The notes under the pieces: generated by a model | Seen by the model: the letters and a program-made list of their open reading frames with translations, nothing else | What the model was told of the DNA's origin: nothing | Databases searched by the model: none | Part shown: positions 18,505 through 31,076 of the stretch, piece after piece | Position numbering within the stretch: the first letter of the stretch is position 1 | Layout: every line of letters starts with the position of its first letter | Assembly (NCBI RefSeq): GCF_000744185.1 | Contig: NZ_JQLL01000001.1 | Span: 868,001-932,000, forward strand | DNA: 64,000 nucleotides | Direction of reading: 5' to 3' | Origin: Carnobacterium funditum DSM 5970 | GTDB lineage: Bacteria > Bacillota > Bacilli > Lactobacillales > Carnobacteriaceae | Made by a program: the position numbers and the translations under genes

Positions 18505-18815
18505 AGTGTTTTTTTTAGATAATAAAAACAAAAAAGTCCCTTTTATGTTAATTACTTAACATAAAAGGGACGACAAAGTCGTGGTTCCACCCAAGTTTAG
18601 AATCCTAATTTGGTATAAATACTCGTTTATCCCATAGAATTCACTCTTAGCTGATAACATTAGCTAAATGACCTCTGCTATTAAAAACTAGTTCACAGCG
18701 GTACTCAAAAGGGGTAAAAATAAGGACTATTCAGGAAACTTTCAGCCATGTTTTCCTTCTCTTGTGGAATGTTTTCTTATTTCATTGTCTTTTTCAAAGA
18801 TTTAATCTATTGCTA
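18505..18815 (-). promoter_or_regulatory. T-box riboswitch of thrS
   Basis: The leader contains the T-box core GGGTGGAACCACG (18,580-18,592 region, minus strand), immediately followed by a terminator. The upstream part has the AGAGAAGG and GGCTGAAAG elements expected in Stem I. In this family uncharged tRNA pairs with the T-box bulge and favours antitermination. ACC at 18,700-18,702, within GAGTACCGC, is a possible Thr specifier, but I could not fold the RNA to confirm it. Confidence 0.9.
18536..18571 (-). terminator. T-box-controlled terminator of thrS
   Basis: A perfect 16-bp stem (GTCCCTTTTATGTTAA with its complement) and a 4-base loop, followed by a T-run on the minus strand. It directly follows the T-box core, which can pair with its left side to form the antiterminator. 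Confidence 0.92.
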
Positions 18816-18817
18816 TA

Positions 18818-18846
18818 ATTAAACCAGATTTCACACATTAAATCAA
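18818..18846 (-). promoter_or_regulatory. Candidate promoter of thrS
   Basis: TTGATT, 17 bases, TTTAAT on the minus strand, placing the start of transcription a few bases before the T-box structure. The -10 box is imperfect. Confidence 0.4.
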
Positions 18847-18885
18847 GTTAATATTTGGTTTCTCTTGTAACTAGAATAAAAAAAT

Positions 18886-19812
18886 TCAAGATAGTCTACG
18901 GTTTTTCCCAGTCATTTCTAATTCTTTAGACAAATATCTTATTCGTTCCATGATACGTTGTGCTTTTAACGGCTCATCTTCCCCTCTTTGAGTCACTCTT
19001 AGGTGCTCTTCTCCTAAGTGTTTCATATCAAGATTTGAAGAAAAAAATGTTGGGAGTTGTTCTTGCATTCGGTATTGTAGAATAACTCCTAAGACATCAT
19101 CACGTATCCAGCTAGACATTGAATCTGCCCCAACGTCATCTAACATTAGAATCGGAGCTTTTTTTACAACTTCCAGTTTTTCACCAGTAGTGTTCTGTCC
19201 AATAGCTTGTTTCATTTCAACTGCAAAAGAAGGGAAATGCATCAAGGTTGTCGGGTACCCTTTTTCTGCCAGTTCATGAGCAATTGCTCCTAACAAAAAA
19301 GATTTTCCAACACCAAATGCTCCATATAAGTAGAGTCCCTGATGGAAGCCTTTAGGATTTTCTAAATAATCCCCAATGAAGTCATAGGCAGCATTAATTG
19401 CTTTTGCACGCATGTCCGTTATATGAAATTGTTCAAATGTTGCTGTTCTAACATCTTTAGGCATATCCATTGAATGAATACGGCTCTTAATCGCTTGTTC
19501 TTTTTGCTTAGCGATTAGTTCAGCTGTAGGAATATATGAAACATCTATAAAATGATAGTTCATAATCAGTTGCGGTTTATACCCTGGAGCCATCATTCCT
19601 ATTTTTTCTTGATATTTTTTCTTTTCATTAACGAACTCATACAGCTTTGCATAACTCTTCATTATCGATTCTTGAGTTAGTACTTCTTCATTTTGTTTAA
19701 TAAAATACTGAACATCTGAGTCATTTAAAACTTCTTGAATAAGTTTTTCATATTGTTCAGACAGATTTCGATCCTTCAACATCTTTGTCAGACTTTTACC
19801 CATATCTTCCAT
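18886..19812 (-). CDS. dnaI: Primosomal helicase loader DnaI
   Basis: DnaI loads the replicative helicase DnaC/DnaB onto DNA in Firmicutes. The 308-residue protein has an N-terminal helicase-binding domain (about 1-130) and an AAA+ domain. Walker A is LYGAFGVGKSFLLGAIAH near residue 167, Walker B is PILMLDDVGAD, and sensor 1 is TFFSSNL. It starts 3 bases after the dnaB stop, with AAGGTGA in the dnaB tail, and completes nrdR-dnaB-dnaI. No terminator is seen in the 40 bases before the thrS promoter region. Confidence 0.95.
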   Translation of the reverse strand: MEDMGKSLTKMLKDRNLSEQYEKLIQEVLNDSDVQYFIKQNEEVLTQESIMKSYAKLYEFVNEKKKYQEKIGMMAPGYKPQLIMNYHFIDVSYIPTAELIAKQKEQAIKSRIHSMDMPKDVRTATFEQFHITDMRAKAINAAYDFIGDYLENPKGFHQGLYLYGAFGVGKSFLLGAIAHELAEKGYPTTLMHFPSFAVEMKQAIGQNTTGEKLEVVKKAPILMLDDVGADSMSSWIRDDVLGVILQYRMQEQLPTFFSSNLDMKHLGEEHLRVTQRGEDEPLKAQRIMERIRYLSKELEMTGKNRRLS

Positions 19813-19815
19813 ATA

Positions 19816-21258
19816 TTAGTCACCTTCTTTTCCAAAGCTTTGAATTTTTTTCAATCTATCCATAAAAGCTTGTTTTTCAGTTTCACTCATTGGTTTTTCA
19901 GTCTTCGCTACACTACCATCTTTAGCCCATTCTGGTAGTGTTTCTGTTCTTATTTTATTGTTTTTTCCGTAATTGGATGATGCAGTATTTGAATACTGTT
20001 TTTTTTGTGATTGTTGTTTTTTTTCAGCATTATCCTGATACATCGTTTTTACTTTTTGAAGAGCCATTTCAGGAGATACAACCTTATTTTGAGCCCAATC
20101 ATTTGAAATTTTATACGCTAAGGCTTTTTCAAAAATCGGATTATCTCTAATTACCAATATATAATGAATCAATATATTAATAACCGCTGATGGTAGATTA
20201 GCTTTACTAAGTATTTCTTGTAAAGTCCACTCTTCATTTTTTGTTACGTAACCGCCCTTTTGTTCTTTTATAGAAGTCATAAAATCATAGGGACTAATTT
20301 CTTCACTTGCCTCAATTAAATTTATTTCGTTATCTGTTAAACCTTGTTGTCGTAGATAGCCTTTGCGATTTTTGTTTTGATTTTGATTAGCCTGTATATC
20401 TTTTTCAACTACATCTTCTAGCTTGACCTTTTCTTGCTTATCATCATGGTAATGACGATAGACGATACTTTTAAATTTACGCTCATCAATATTACCTGTA
20501 TCAATATCACTAGCTTCTAAAATATACTGTTGCATATCCAATTCATTAATACCATACATTGTGTGCAAAACTAGCATGGTAGATTCCAACTCTTTTGTAA
20601 TAGCTGATCGATTAACATAGTGCTTGTTAAGCCCTGTATAAAAAAATTTAAAATCAAATGTTTGAGCGTCAACGGTTGGACCTTTAGCCGGATTTTCCCC
20701 TATCAATTCTACAGATTCTTTTAACAATTTTTCCTCTTGCTTTAATAAATTAGCATCAAAATGGTAAACGTCTAAAAATGATTTTGTAATTTCTTCGTAT
20801 TTTTCTTTGTCAAATGAAGAAATTATAAAACGACTTCTTAAGACTTTAAACTTACGTTCACCAACAGTTTCGAAAAGAAGGAGACTTAATAAGTCATCTC
20901 TAAAGAAGGTTGCACTCGATTGAGGTGCAAGCAACTCATAGATGTATACTTTGTCTGATTGTGAACTCTTGAGGTAACTTTTTAATAGTCCAATCGCTTC
21001 TAGTTTAATTCTTGCTTGATATAATTCAGGAATTCCAATATTTAATAATGTTAATAATTCAGAGTGTAGAATACCGTTACTCCAATATGTTTCCTCTCCA
21101 ACTTCTGTCCATAATGTCATATAAAGACTATATGCATTAGAGCCAATTAAAGGTTGGTATAAAAATGTAAGAACTTTTTGGTCTATATCCGAAAGTTGGG
21201 CATTTTGTCGGACCATGAATCCATCTTTTGGACTCATATTTTTCCATGGATAGTTCAA
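19816..21258 (-). CDS. dnaB: Replication initiation and membrane attachment protein DnaB (Gram-positive type)
   Basis: This is the Firmicute primosome protein DnaB (not the helicase), needed with DnaD to load helicase at oriC and at restarted forks. The 480-residue protein has an N-terminal winged-helix DDBH1-like domain (LTFLYQPLIGSNAYSLYMTLW at about 30-50 is diagnostic) and a C-terminal DnaB_2/DnaD-like DDBH2 domain around 310-400 (NEEWTLQEILSKANLPSAVINILIHYI). The tail is rich in charged and Gln/Asn residues. It is 25 bases after nrdR. Confidence 0.95.
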   Translation of the reverse strand: MNYPWKNMSPKDGFMVRQNAQLSDIDQKVLTFLYQPLIGSNAYSLYMTLWTEVGEETYWSNGILHSELLTLLNIGIPELYQARIKLEAIGLLKSYLKSSQSDKVYIYELLAPQSSATFFRDDLLSLLLFETVGERKFKVLRSRFIISSFDKEKYEEITKSFLDVYHFDANLLKQEEKLLKESVELIGENPAKGPTVDAQTFDFKFFYTGLNKHYVNRSAITKELESTMLVLHTMYGINELDMQQYILEASDIDTGNIDERKFKSIVYRHYHDDKQEKVKLEDVVEKDIQANQNQNKNRKGYLRQQGLTDNEINLIEASEEISPYDFMTSIKEQKGGYVTKNEEWTLQEILSKANLPSAVINILIHYILVIRDNPIFEKALAYKISNDWAQNKVVSPEMALQKVKTMYQDNAEKKQQSQKKQYSNTASSNYGKNNKIRTETLPEWAKDGSVAKTEKPMSETEKQAFMDRLKKIQSFGKEGD

Positions 21259-21283
21259 ATGCCTTCACACCTTTCTAATTCTT

Positions 21284-21763
21284 TTAATGCTCGCCAGATT
21301 TTTTCTTAGATTTCTTTTTTTCAAGTTCTTGTAACTCAGTTAAAAAGACACTCATGTCTTTAAATTGGCGATAAACACTTGCAAAGCGAATGTAAGCTAC
21401 ATCATCAATTTCAACTAATTTTTCCATAATATACTCGCCAATTATGGCTGAAGAAATTTCATTCTCTCCCAAACTCCTAACTTTATTTTCTACTTCATCT
21501 ACTATTTTTTCTACTTGTTCTATTGCGACCGGACGCTTTTCACACGAACGAATAATACCTCGTAATATTTTTCCACGGTTAAATTCTTCTCTTGTTCCAT
21601 TTTTTTTGATAACGAGTAATGGCGCTTGTTCTACTCTTTCGAAAGTCGTAAACCGGAAACTACACGCTTCACATTCTCTTCTTCTACGAATAGCCCGCCC
21701 ATCATCTGCAGGACGACTATCGACAACTCTGGAACCATTATTTTGACAGTGAGGACATTGCAC
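21284..21763 (-). CDS. nrdR: Transcriptional repressor NrdR
   Basis: The 159-residue NrdR has an N-terminal zinc ribbon ([11 protein letters not shown] and [16 protein letters not shown], four Cys) and an ATP-cone domain from about residue 49 ([22 protein letters not shown]). It senses dATP/ATP and represses ribonucleotide reductase genes. The C-terminus is longer than usual and Lys-rich ([14 protein letters not shown]). nrdR leads an operon with dnaB-dnaI, tying deoxynucleotide supply to replication initiation, an arrangement common in Firmicutes. Confidence 0.96.
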   Translation of the reverse strand: MQCPHCQNNGSRVVDSRPADDGRAIRRRRECEACSFRFTTFERVEQAPLLVIKKNGTREEFNRGKILRGIIRSCEKRPVAIEQVEKIVDEVENKVRSLGENEISSAIIGEYIMEKLVEIDDVAYIRFASVYRQFKDMSVFLTELQELEKKKSKKKSGEH

Positions 21764-21897
21764 TATTCATCATCCTTTTTTATAATTTTCTTTAAAAAAT
21801 TATTATTCGATTTATTATAGTTTTATTATAACACAGCTCGTAAAGAGGTTAAATACAAGAAACATGTAGTGTTTCTTTCATAATCTATTCGCAGAAA

Positions 21898-21936
21898 ATA
21901 AAAAGAATGAACAAGTTACGCTGTCCACTCTTTCTT
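21898..21936 (-). terminator. Terminator of polA-mutM-coaE
   Basis: A 12-bp stem with two G-U pairs (AAAGAGTGGACA against TGTTCATTCTTT on the minus strand) followed by a T-rich tail, about 20 bases past the coaE stop. Confidence 0.75.
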
Positions 21937-21953
21937 TTCTTATACTTGTTCGA

Positions 21954-22547
21954 TTAGGTTAATTTTTTTAACCAATAGCGAACTTGTTTTTGCGTTTCAT
22001 TTTTTGTACCATTATTATCTATGACTACGTCTGCTCTTTTAATTTTAATCTTCATGGGCAGTTGCGTAGAGATTCTCATTTCAGCTGCCTTTTCAGTTAG
22101 CTTATCACGTTCCATTAATCGTTTTAACTGTACTTCTTTTGTCGTTGCAACTACCATTACTAAGTCAACTACTGATAAATAATCTTTTTCATATAATAAT
22201 GGAATATCTAAAACAATCAACGGTAGATTTAGTTTAAGGTAATCAGCAATTTGTTCAGTAATCCATCTGCGTATATATTCTTCCAAAATAGAGTTCAATT
22301 CACTTAATTGTGCTTTGTCATTAAACACAATATCACCTAATCTTTTTCTATCCAAAGTACCATCCGACTTAAGAATCTTATCCCCAAAGTATGTCACAAT
22401 ATTTTTCAGCCCATCAGTTCCTGGCTCAACTATTATTCTTGAACCAATGTCTGCATCTATAATAGGAATACCCAGTTCTTTAAAATAATTGCTTACTGTG
22501 GATTTCCCTGTCGCTATCCCTCCTGTTAAACCTAGAATAACAGTCAT
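21954..22547 (-). CDS. coaE: Dephospho-CoA kinase
   Basis: CoaE phosphorylates the 3'-OH of dephospho-CoA in the last step of CoA synthesis. The 197-residue P-loop kinase has Walker A GLTGGIATGKSTVSN, the IDAD motif (IPIIDADIGSRIIVEPGT), the lid helix around IRRWITEQ and LPLIVLDIPLLYE. It is 16 bases after mutM, the same polA-mutM-coaE order as in B. subtilis. Confidence 0.96.
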   Translation of the reverse strand: MTVILGLTGGIATGKSTVSNYFKELGIPIIDADIGSRIIVEPGTDGLKNIVTYFGDKILKSDGTLDRKRLGDIVFNDKAQLSELNSILEEYIRRWITEQIADYLKLNLPLIVLDIPLLYEKDYLSVVDLVMVVATTKEVQLKRLMERDKLTEKAAEMRISTQLPMKIKIKRADVVIDNNGTKNETQKQVRYWLKKLT

Positions 22548-22563
22548 AAAAGACTCCCTTTCT

Positions 22564-23418
22564 TTAAGATCGAGGCAAACTATTCTTTTTAGTTAGCTTT
22601 TGGCAGTTTACACAAATGTGAGTGCCTCTTTGAGCTACTTTTATTTTTTGTATCGGAGCACCACAATTTACACAGGGTTCACTTGTTTTGCCGTAAACAT
22701 ACAATTCCACTTGAAAATTCCCTGCTTCCCCCAGAGCATTTTTGTAGGTCCTAATAGTCGTTCCACCCGCTAGTACTGCTTTTCTAAGAACATCAATGAT
22801 TGCTTGATGCAGTTGTTCTACTTCTTTAGATTTCAATGAATTAGCCGGTCTAAGAGGATGGATTTTAGCTTTAAATAAAGCCTCATCTACATAGATATTC
22901 CCTAACCCAGCAACAATTTTTTGTTCTAATAAAAGAGGTTTTATTGCTCTACTTTTTTGTTTCAATGTTTTATTGAAAACAGTTAAATTGAATGTTTCAG
23001 GAATCGGTTCAGGTCCAATTGTTTTCAAACCTGTTACGTTAAATTCTTCACCTTTTGGGACTAAAGTCATCCTCCCAAATTTACGAACATCTAAATAGCG
23101 CAAATCACGACCATCTGACAAATGAAACACGACATGAGTGTGTTTTTTTAGTGGTTCATTTGTATTAGAGACTTCATATTTACCTTCCATTCTCAAATGA
23201 GAAACCATGTTCCAATGGTCAAAATTAAATATTAAATATTTTCCTCTTCTATCAATATTTAATAGACGATTGCCTATTAATTGAGAAGAAAATTCTTCAC
23301 TATGAATGTCTCCAGAAATAATTCGTTCCCAGTAAATGTCTACTCCTGTAACTGTGCTTCCTTGAACAAGCTTCAATAAACCTTGTCTAACTGTTTCTAC
23401 TTCTGGTAACTCTGGCAA
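22564..23418 (-). CDS. mutM: Formamidopyrimidine-DNA glycosylase
   Basis: Fpg/MutM excises 8-oxoguanine and formamidopyrimidines using the N-terminal proline as the nucleophile. The start is a TTG that yields M-PELPEVETVRQGL, placing Pro directly after the initiator; a frame three codons longer would bury the catalytic Pro. AGAGG lies nine bases upstream of the TTG. Other signatures are KYLIFNFD, the helix-two-turn-helix region with VAGLGNIYVDEALFKAKIHP, and the C-terminal zinc finger CVNCGAPIQKIKVAQRGTHICVNC (284 residues). Confidence 0.96.
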   Translation of the reverse strand: MPELPEVETVRQGLLKLVQGSTVTGVDIYWERIISGDIHSEEFSSQLIGNRLLNIDRRGKYLIFNFDHWNMVSHLRMEGKYEVSNTNEPLKKHTHVVFHLSDGRDLRYLDVRKFGRMTLVPKGEEFNVTGLKTIGPEPIPETFNLTVFNKTLKQKSRAIKPLLLEQKIVAGLGNIYVDEALFKAKIHPLRPANSLKSKEVEQLHQAIIDVLRKAVLAGGTTIRTYKNALGEAGNFQVELYVYGKTSEPCVNCGAPIQKIKVAQRGTHICVNCQKLTKKNSLPRS

Positions 23419-23451
23419 TCTCTTCAACCTCTTCTTTCTAATGTATATTTC

Positions 23452-26112
23452 TTATTTTGATTCATACCAACTATCTCCGCTACTGCTATCTACTTTTAAA
23501 GGCACATTTAAAGCAACGGCATTTTCCATTACCTCAGCAACTAATTTTTCAAGAAAAGGAATCTCAGATTCTGGCGCTTCAAAAATTAGTTCATCATGAA
23601 CTTGTAGCAACATGGTTGCCTTTAGCCCTTCAGTTCTTAGACGTTTTTCCATTTCAATCATAGCTACTTTAATAATATCAGCAGCACTTCCTTGAATAGG
23701 TGTATTCATAGCCGTTCTTTCTGCAAACGAGCGTAAATTGAAATTGCGCGAATTTATATCGGGCAAGTAACGTCTTCTATGAAATAATGTTTCAACATAT
23801 CCTTTTTCTTTAGCTTCACGAACGATGTCTTCCATATAAATTTTTACACCTGGATACTTAATAAAGTAAGTATCAATAAATGTTTGAGCTTCTTTACGGC
23901 TAATATCCAAGTTTTTTGATAATCCATAATCGCTAATTCCATAAACTATTCCGAAGTTAACGGCTTTGGCTCGTCGACGCATTTCTGGTGTTACATCTTC
24001 TTGTTTTTCAATGCCAAATACTCTCATTGCTGTACTGGCATGGATATCTTGTCCTTCAATGAAAGCTTCTTTTAAATGATCATCATCTGAAATATGTGCT
24101 AATACACGCAATTCTATTTGTGAGTAATCGGAAGCAAATATCTTCCAACCTTCATGACTAGGTACAAAAGCTTGTCTTACCTTGCGTCCTTCTTCTAATC
24201 TAACAGGAATATTTTGTAGATTAGGATCTATAGAACTTAAACGTCCAGTTTGGGCAATAGTCTGCATATATCGAGTATGAATTTTTCCGTTCTTGCCGTG
24301 AATAACTTTCAACAATCCTTCTATATAAGTAGATTGTAATTTCGCAATTTGTCTATATTCTAAAATATCCTCAACGATTGGAGCCTGATCTCTTAATTGT
24401 TCTAATACATCCACAGCTGTTGAGTAACCGGTTTTTGTTTTTTTAATTACTGGGTAGCCCATTTTTTCAAATAAAACAACTCCCAGTTGTTTAGGTGAAT
24501 TCAAATTAAACGTTTCTCCAGCTAGCTTATAAACGCGATTTTCAATTCCAGATAATCTTTGTGCAAATTCTACTTTCATTTTTCTTAAGCGCTGTGCATC
24601 AACTTTTATTCCACTTATTTCCATTTTTGCTAAAACCATTGCTAAAGGTAATTCCATATCATAAAAAAGCTCTGTTTGATTATTTTGTGCTAAATGTTGT
24701 TCAAGTTGGTCACTTAATAAGATAATCGCTCTCAGCTTACGAGCAATATGCTCTTGCATAACAGATTGATCTTCCGGGATATGAATTTTAGCACCTTTCC
24801 CATAAATTGCTTCATCTGGTGAGACATTAAAATAATCATGTTCTATAGCGACTTCTGATAAATCCTTACTATTATCTTTAGTGTTTAAAATGTAAGAAGC
24901 TAAAAGTATATCAAATTGAATGTTTTTTAATTCTATCCCATATCGTTCTAGAGCAACATAAGTTCGCTTTGCATCAAAAACTTGTTTGGATAAAGCGGAG
25001 TTTTGTGCCCAATCCTGAAAATAGTTTGATTTTAAAACTACTTCAGGATTTCCGACGTAAATATGGTTTTTATCCCCCCAACCAACACTTATAATTTCTG
25101 AAGTATGGTAGTTATCTGTTAACATTTCGAGGTAAAGCCCCATTTTATCCGTAAATAAATCAGGAGTAATCTCTGTTACTAATTCGTAAGAGACTTCTTC
25201 CCTTTTTTCTTCATTCGCAGCATCGTATTCTGTTGTATCTAATTTACTTAGATGTGTTTTAAAATCCATCTCTTTATAAAACTGAATTAACCTTTCTATA
25301 TTTGGTCCATCATATGCTAAATCATTGACATCAATTGTTATCGGAGTATCAAGCATAATTGTTGCTAGACGTTTACTTAAAAAAGCCGTTTCTTTTTCAT
25401 TAATCAAGTTTTCTTTCATTTTACTCTTTTTTAATTGAGCGATATTTTCATATATCCCTTCAACAGAATGGTATTCTTTTAAAAGCTTCAAAGCCGTTTT
25501 TTCTCCAATTTTAGTTACACCTGGAATATTATCTGAAGCATCTCCAGCAAGTCCTTTCAAATCAATGATTTGTTTTGGTTTAATCCCCATTTCATTTACA
25601 ATTGATTCGATTGTATATTCTTTAAGTTCGCTAACTCCTTTTACAGTGATGTCGACTCTCACATTTCCCTTGGCCAACTGTGTCAAATCTCGATCTCCAG
25701 AAATAATCACCACATCAAAAATAGCAGGATCAACTTTATCAGATAGCGTGCCAATAATGTCATCTGCTTCATAATTACTTAATTCATAATGCTTGATACC
25801 AAATCCTTCTAGGAGCTCTCTTAAATAAGGCATTTGCTCCGTAAATTCATTCGGTGTTTTAGAACGTCCGCCTTTATATTCTTCGAAAAATTGATTCCGG
25901 AAAGTTGTTTTTCCAGCGTCAAAAGCAACTAAAACGTGTGATGGCTTTTCTTTTGTTAAAACACTCTCAATCATACTATGAAAGCCATACAATGCATTTG
26001 TATGAAGTCCATTTTTATTTTTAAATCGCTCTAATTGTTGATGCAATGCAAAAAATGCCCGAAAAGCAACGCTGTTTCCATCAATCAACAATAATTTGTT
26101 TTTTTGAGTCAT
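23452..26112 (-). CDS. polA: DNA polymerase I
   Basis: The 886-residue Pol I has an N-terminal 5'-3' exonuclease/flap domain (LLLIDGNSVAFRAFFAL; EADDIIGTLS; VIISGDRDLTQLA), a middle 3'-5' exonuclease-like domain (about 300-470), and a family A polymerase domain with motif A DYSQIELRVLAHISDD, motif B RRRAKAVNFGIVYGISDYGL and motif C LLQVHDELIFEAP. The middle domain lacks the DxE metal ligands (GLYLEMLTDN stands where DTE would be), so proofreading is probably absent, as in Bacillus Pol I. The gene heads polA-mutM-coaE and functions in gap filling and repair. Confidence 0.97.
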   Translation of the reverse strand: MTQKNKLLLIDGNSVAFRAFFALHQQLERFKNKNGLHTNALYGFHSMIESVLTKEKPSHVLVAFDAGKTTFRNQFFEEYKGGRSKTPNEFTEQMPYLRELLEGFGIKHYELSNYEADDIIGTLSDKVDPAIFDVVIISGDRDLTQLAKGNVRVDITVKGVSELKEYTIESIVNEMGIKPKQIIDLKGLAGDASDNIPGVTKIGEKTALKLLKEYHSVEGIYENIAQLKKSKMKENLINEKETAFLSKRLATIMLDTPITIDVNDLAYDGPNIERLIQFYKEMDFKTHLSKLDTTEYDAANEEKREEVSYELVTEITPDLFTDKMGLYLEMLTDNYHTSEIISVGWGDKNHIYVGNPEVVLKSNYFQDWAQNSALSKQVFDAKRTYVALERYGIELKNIQFDILLASYILNTKDNSKDLSEVAIEHDYFNVSPDEAIYGKGAKIHIPEDQSVMQEHIARKLRAIILLSDQLEQHLAQNNQTELFYDMELPLAMVLAKMEISGIKVDAQRLRKMKVEFAQRLSGIENRVYKLAGETFNLNSPKQLGVVLFEKMGYPVIKKTKTGYSTAVDVLEQLRDQAPIVEDILEYRQIAKLQSTYIEGLLKVIHGKNGKIHTRYMQTIAQTGRLSSIDPNLQNIPVRLEEGRKVRQAFVPSHEGWKIFASDYSQIELRVLAHISDDDHLKEAFIEGQDIHASTAMRVFGIEKQEDVTPEMRRRAKAVNFGIVYGISDYGLSKNLDISRKEAQTFIDTYFIKYPGVKIYMEDIVREAKEKGYVETLFHRRRYLPDINSRNFNLRSFAERTAMNTPIQGSAADIIKVAMIEMEKRLRTEGLKATMLLQVHDELIFEAPESEIPFLEKLVAEVMENAVALNVPLKVDSSSGDSWYESK

Positions 26113-26281
26113 AAAAAAGCTCCTTCTTGTCTGCCCTATAAGATTGATGATTTAACTTTTTAACTATCATTAGTTAATCCAACTATCTTTTTCTATATTA
26201 TTTTAACAAATAATATATGAGATAGCTAATATCTAAAAGTCATTCTTTCTTTTAAAATAAGAATTTTTATTTCTTAATGCT

Positions 26282-26327
26282 AAAAACGATACCTATTCAA
26301 AAAAAATGAATAGGTATCGTTTTTTAT
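26282..26327 (-). terminator. Terminator of murC
   Basis: A perfect stem AAAACGATACCTATTCA with its complement and an A7 loop, with a T-run tail, adjoining the murC stop codon. Confidence 0.92.
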
Positions 26328-27652
26328 TTACTCAATGCTGAATGACTTAATATTGTTTCATAAGCAATTTCAAATTTCTGAACATCTCCAGCACCCATAA
26401 AGATAGCTACTCCATCATGGTGTTTTAATAATGGAGACATATTTTCTTCTTTTAATATGACAGCGCCCTTATCAATTTTTTCAGCTAAGTCTTCAATTGT
26501 AACATCCCCACGTTGCTCACGAGCAGAACCAAAAATGTCACAAAGATAAATGGTATCTGCTAAGTTCAAAGAAGTAGCAAACTCACTTAGCATAGCCACT
26601 GTACGAGTAAATGTATGCGGCTGAAAAATGGCAATAATTTCTTTAGTTGGGTATTTTTGACGGGCAGCATCAACTGTTGCTCGTATTTCTGATGGATGAT
26701 GGGCATAGTCATCAATAATAATCATATCTTCCACTACTTTTTCAGTAAAACGGCGTTTAACTCCTGCAAATGTTGTGAAATTATCCATTACTTTTTCTTT
26801 ATCTAATTTTTCATAGTAAGTGATAGCAATCACGGCTAATGCATTTAGAATATTGTGTTTTCCGAAGATAGGAATAACATAGTGACCATAAAACTCATTT
26901 TTAATGTATACATCAAAAGCAGAACCTGTGATTGAGCGACTTAAGTTTTTAGCTTGGAAGTCATTATTATCACCAAATCCATAATAAACAATTGGCACTT
27001 CGGTCTTAAGTTTCACTAATTGCTCATCATCACCACACGCGATAATAGCTTTTTTAACTAATTTAGACATCTCTTCAAAGGCACTGACGACATCGTCTAG
27101 ACTAGTAAAGTAATCAGGATGATCATAGTCAATATTTGTAATAATAGCATAGTCAGGATGGTACGCTAAAAAATGTCGTCTATACTCACAAGCTTCGAGT
27201 ACAAAGTAATCTGCATCTGGGACTCCATGTCCAGTCCCATCACCAATCAAATAGCTGGTATCAGCAATTGTGCTCATTACATGAGCCAACAATCCCGTGG
27301 TGCTTGTTTTCCCATGAGAACCCGTAACCGTAATACTTGTGTACAGCTTTAAGAATTCACCAAGGAAGTCATGGTAACGTATGATTGGTAAATTCATTTT
27401 TTTAGCCGCAACGATTTCTTTATGTGTATCCGAAAATGCATTACCTGCAATAATTGTTAAACCTTCATGAATATTTTTCTCATCAAAAGTTAAAATTGGA
27501 ATTTCTGCGTCTTCAATATTTTTTTGCGTAAAAAAATATTTATCTACATCAGAACCTTGAACTTTAAAACCCTTATCATGAAGGATCAATGCTAGTGCAC
27601 TCATACCAGAACCTTTAATTCCAACAAAATGATAGACTGTTTCATTATTCAT
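26324..27652 (-). CDS. murC: UDP-N-acetylmuramate--L-alanine ligase
   Basis: MurC adds L-Ala to UDP-MurNAc with ATP, the first amino acid of the peptidoglycan stem. The 442-residue Mur ligase has the N-terminal UDP-binding Rossmann motif ([15 protein letters not shown]), the ATP-binding P-loop [17 protein letters not shown] near residue 105-120, and the C-terminal [18 protein letters not shown] block. The genomic pairing murC-sftA-ytpR is the B. subtilis order. It has its own promoter and terminator. Confidence 0.97.
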   Translation of the reverse strand: MNNETVYHFVGIKGSGMSALALILHDKGFKVQGSDVDKYFFTQKNIEDAEIPILTFDEKNIHEGLTIIAGNAFSDTHKEIVAAKKMNLPIIRYHDFLGEFLKLYTSITVTGSHGKTSTTGLLAHVMSTIADTSYLIGDGTGHGVPDADYFVLEACEYRRHFLAYHPDYAIITNIDYDHPDYFTSLDDVVSAFEEMSKLVKKAIIACGDDEQLVKLKTEVPIVYYGFGDNNDFQAKNLSRSITGSAFDVYIKNEFYGHYVIPIFGKHNILNALAVIAITYYEKLDKEKVMDNFTTFAGVKRRFTEKVVEDMIIIDDYAHHPSEIRATVDAARQKYPTKEIIAIFQPHTFTRTVAMLSEFATSLNLADTIYLCDIFGSAREQRGDVTIEDLAEKIDKGAVILKEENMSPLLKHHDGVAIFMGAGDVQKFEIAYETILSHSALSK

Positions 27653-27791
27653 TTTTATAAATCCTCCATTATTTCTATTACATTTTTTATTTGTCTTTAA
27701 ATCTACTAACTAAACTTAATATTCATGATTTTTATAGATAATTTAGTTCTCAAAAATAATTGTTTTTCAAAAAATAATAAAGAACGAGTAC

Positions 27792-27820
27792 AGTATACCA
27801 TGGTTTTTTTTTTTCGACCA
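27792..27820 (-). promoter_or_regulatory. Promoter of murC (extended -10)
   Basis: TATACT preceded by TGG (an extended TGn element) on the minus strand, with a weak TGGTCG -35 at 17 bases. An A11 tract lies in the spacer. Confidence 0.55.
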
Positions 27821-27877
27821 CAAATAATCTTTTTCAACTTTTCTTTTAATTATATAACGTTAATAATAATTAGTCAT

Positions 27878-27955
27878 AAAAAAGAAGGCTGAGATTCATC
27901 CTCTCCAAAAAATGTTTATTTTTGAGAGATTGTATAATCTATGCCTTCTTTTTAT
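27878..27955 (-). terminator. Terminator of sftA
   Basis: A long stem-loop with outer arms AAAAAGAAGGC/GCCTTCTTTTT and an inner CTCTC/GAGAG pairing, about 40 bases after the sftA stop. Confidence 0.7.
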
Positions 27956-27994
27956 TTATTAGGGTATTTAGAATCCTACTGAATAAACCGATGA

Positions 27995-30907
<2,913 letters not shown>

Positions 30908-31009
30908 GATGACGCTCCTTCCCTCTCCGATGTTCGTGTATTAGTTTAACACAAATCTCATAGAGGTTGTAGAATTAATCTAGTACCTTAGTTGGGAGTT
31001 TTTCAAAAC

Positions 31010-31060
31010 AAAAAAGAAGTAGAAAATAGTACTATAATAGACTATTTTCTACTTCTTAAT
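31010..31060 (-). terminator. Terminator of the M42-trx-usp-ytpR cluster
   Basis: A perfect 17-bp stem (AAGAAGTAGAAAATAGT with its complement) with a 10-base loop, just past the ytpR stop. Confidence 0.9.
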
Positions 31061-31076
31061 TCCCTATTCTTTTACG

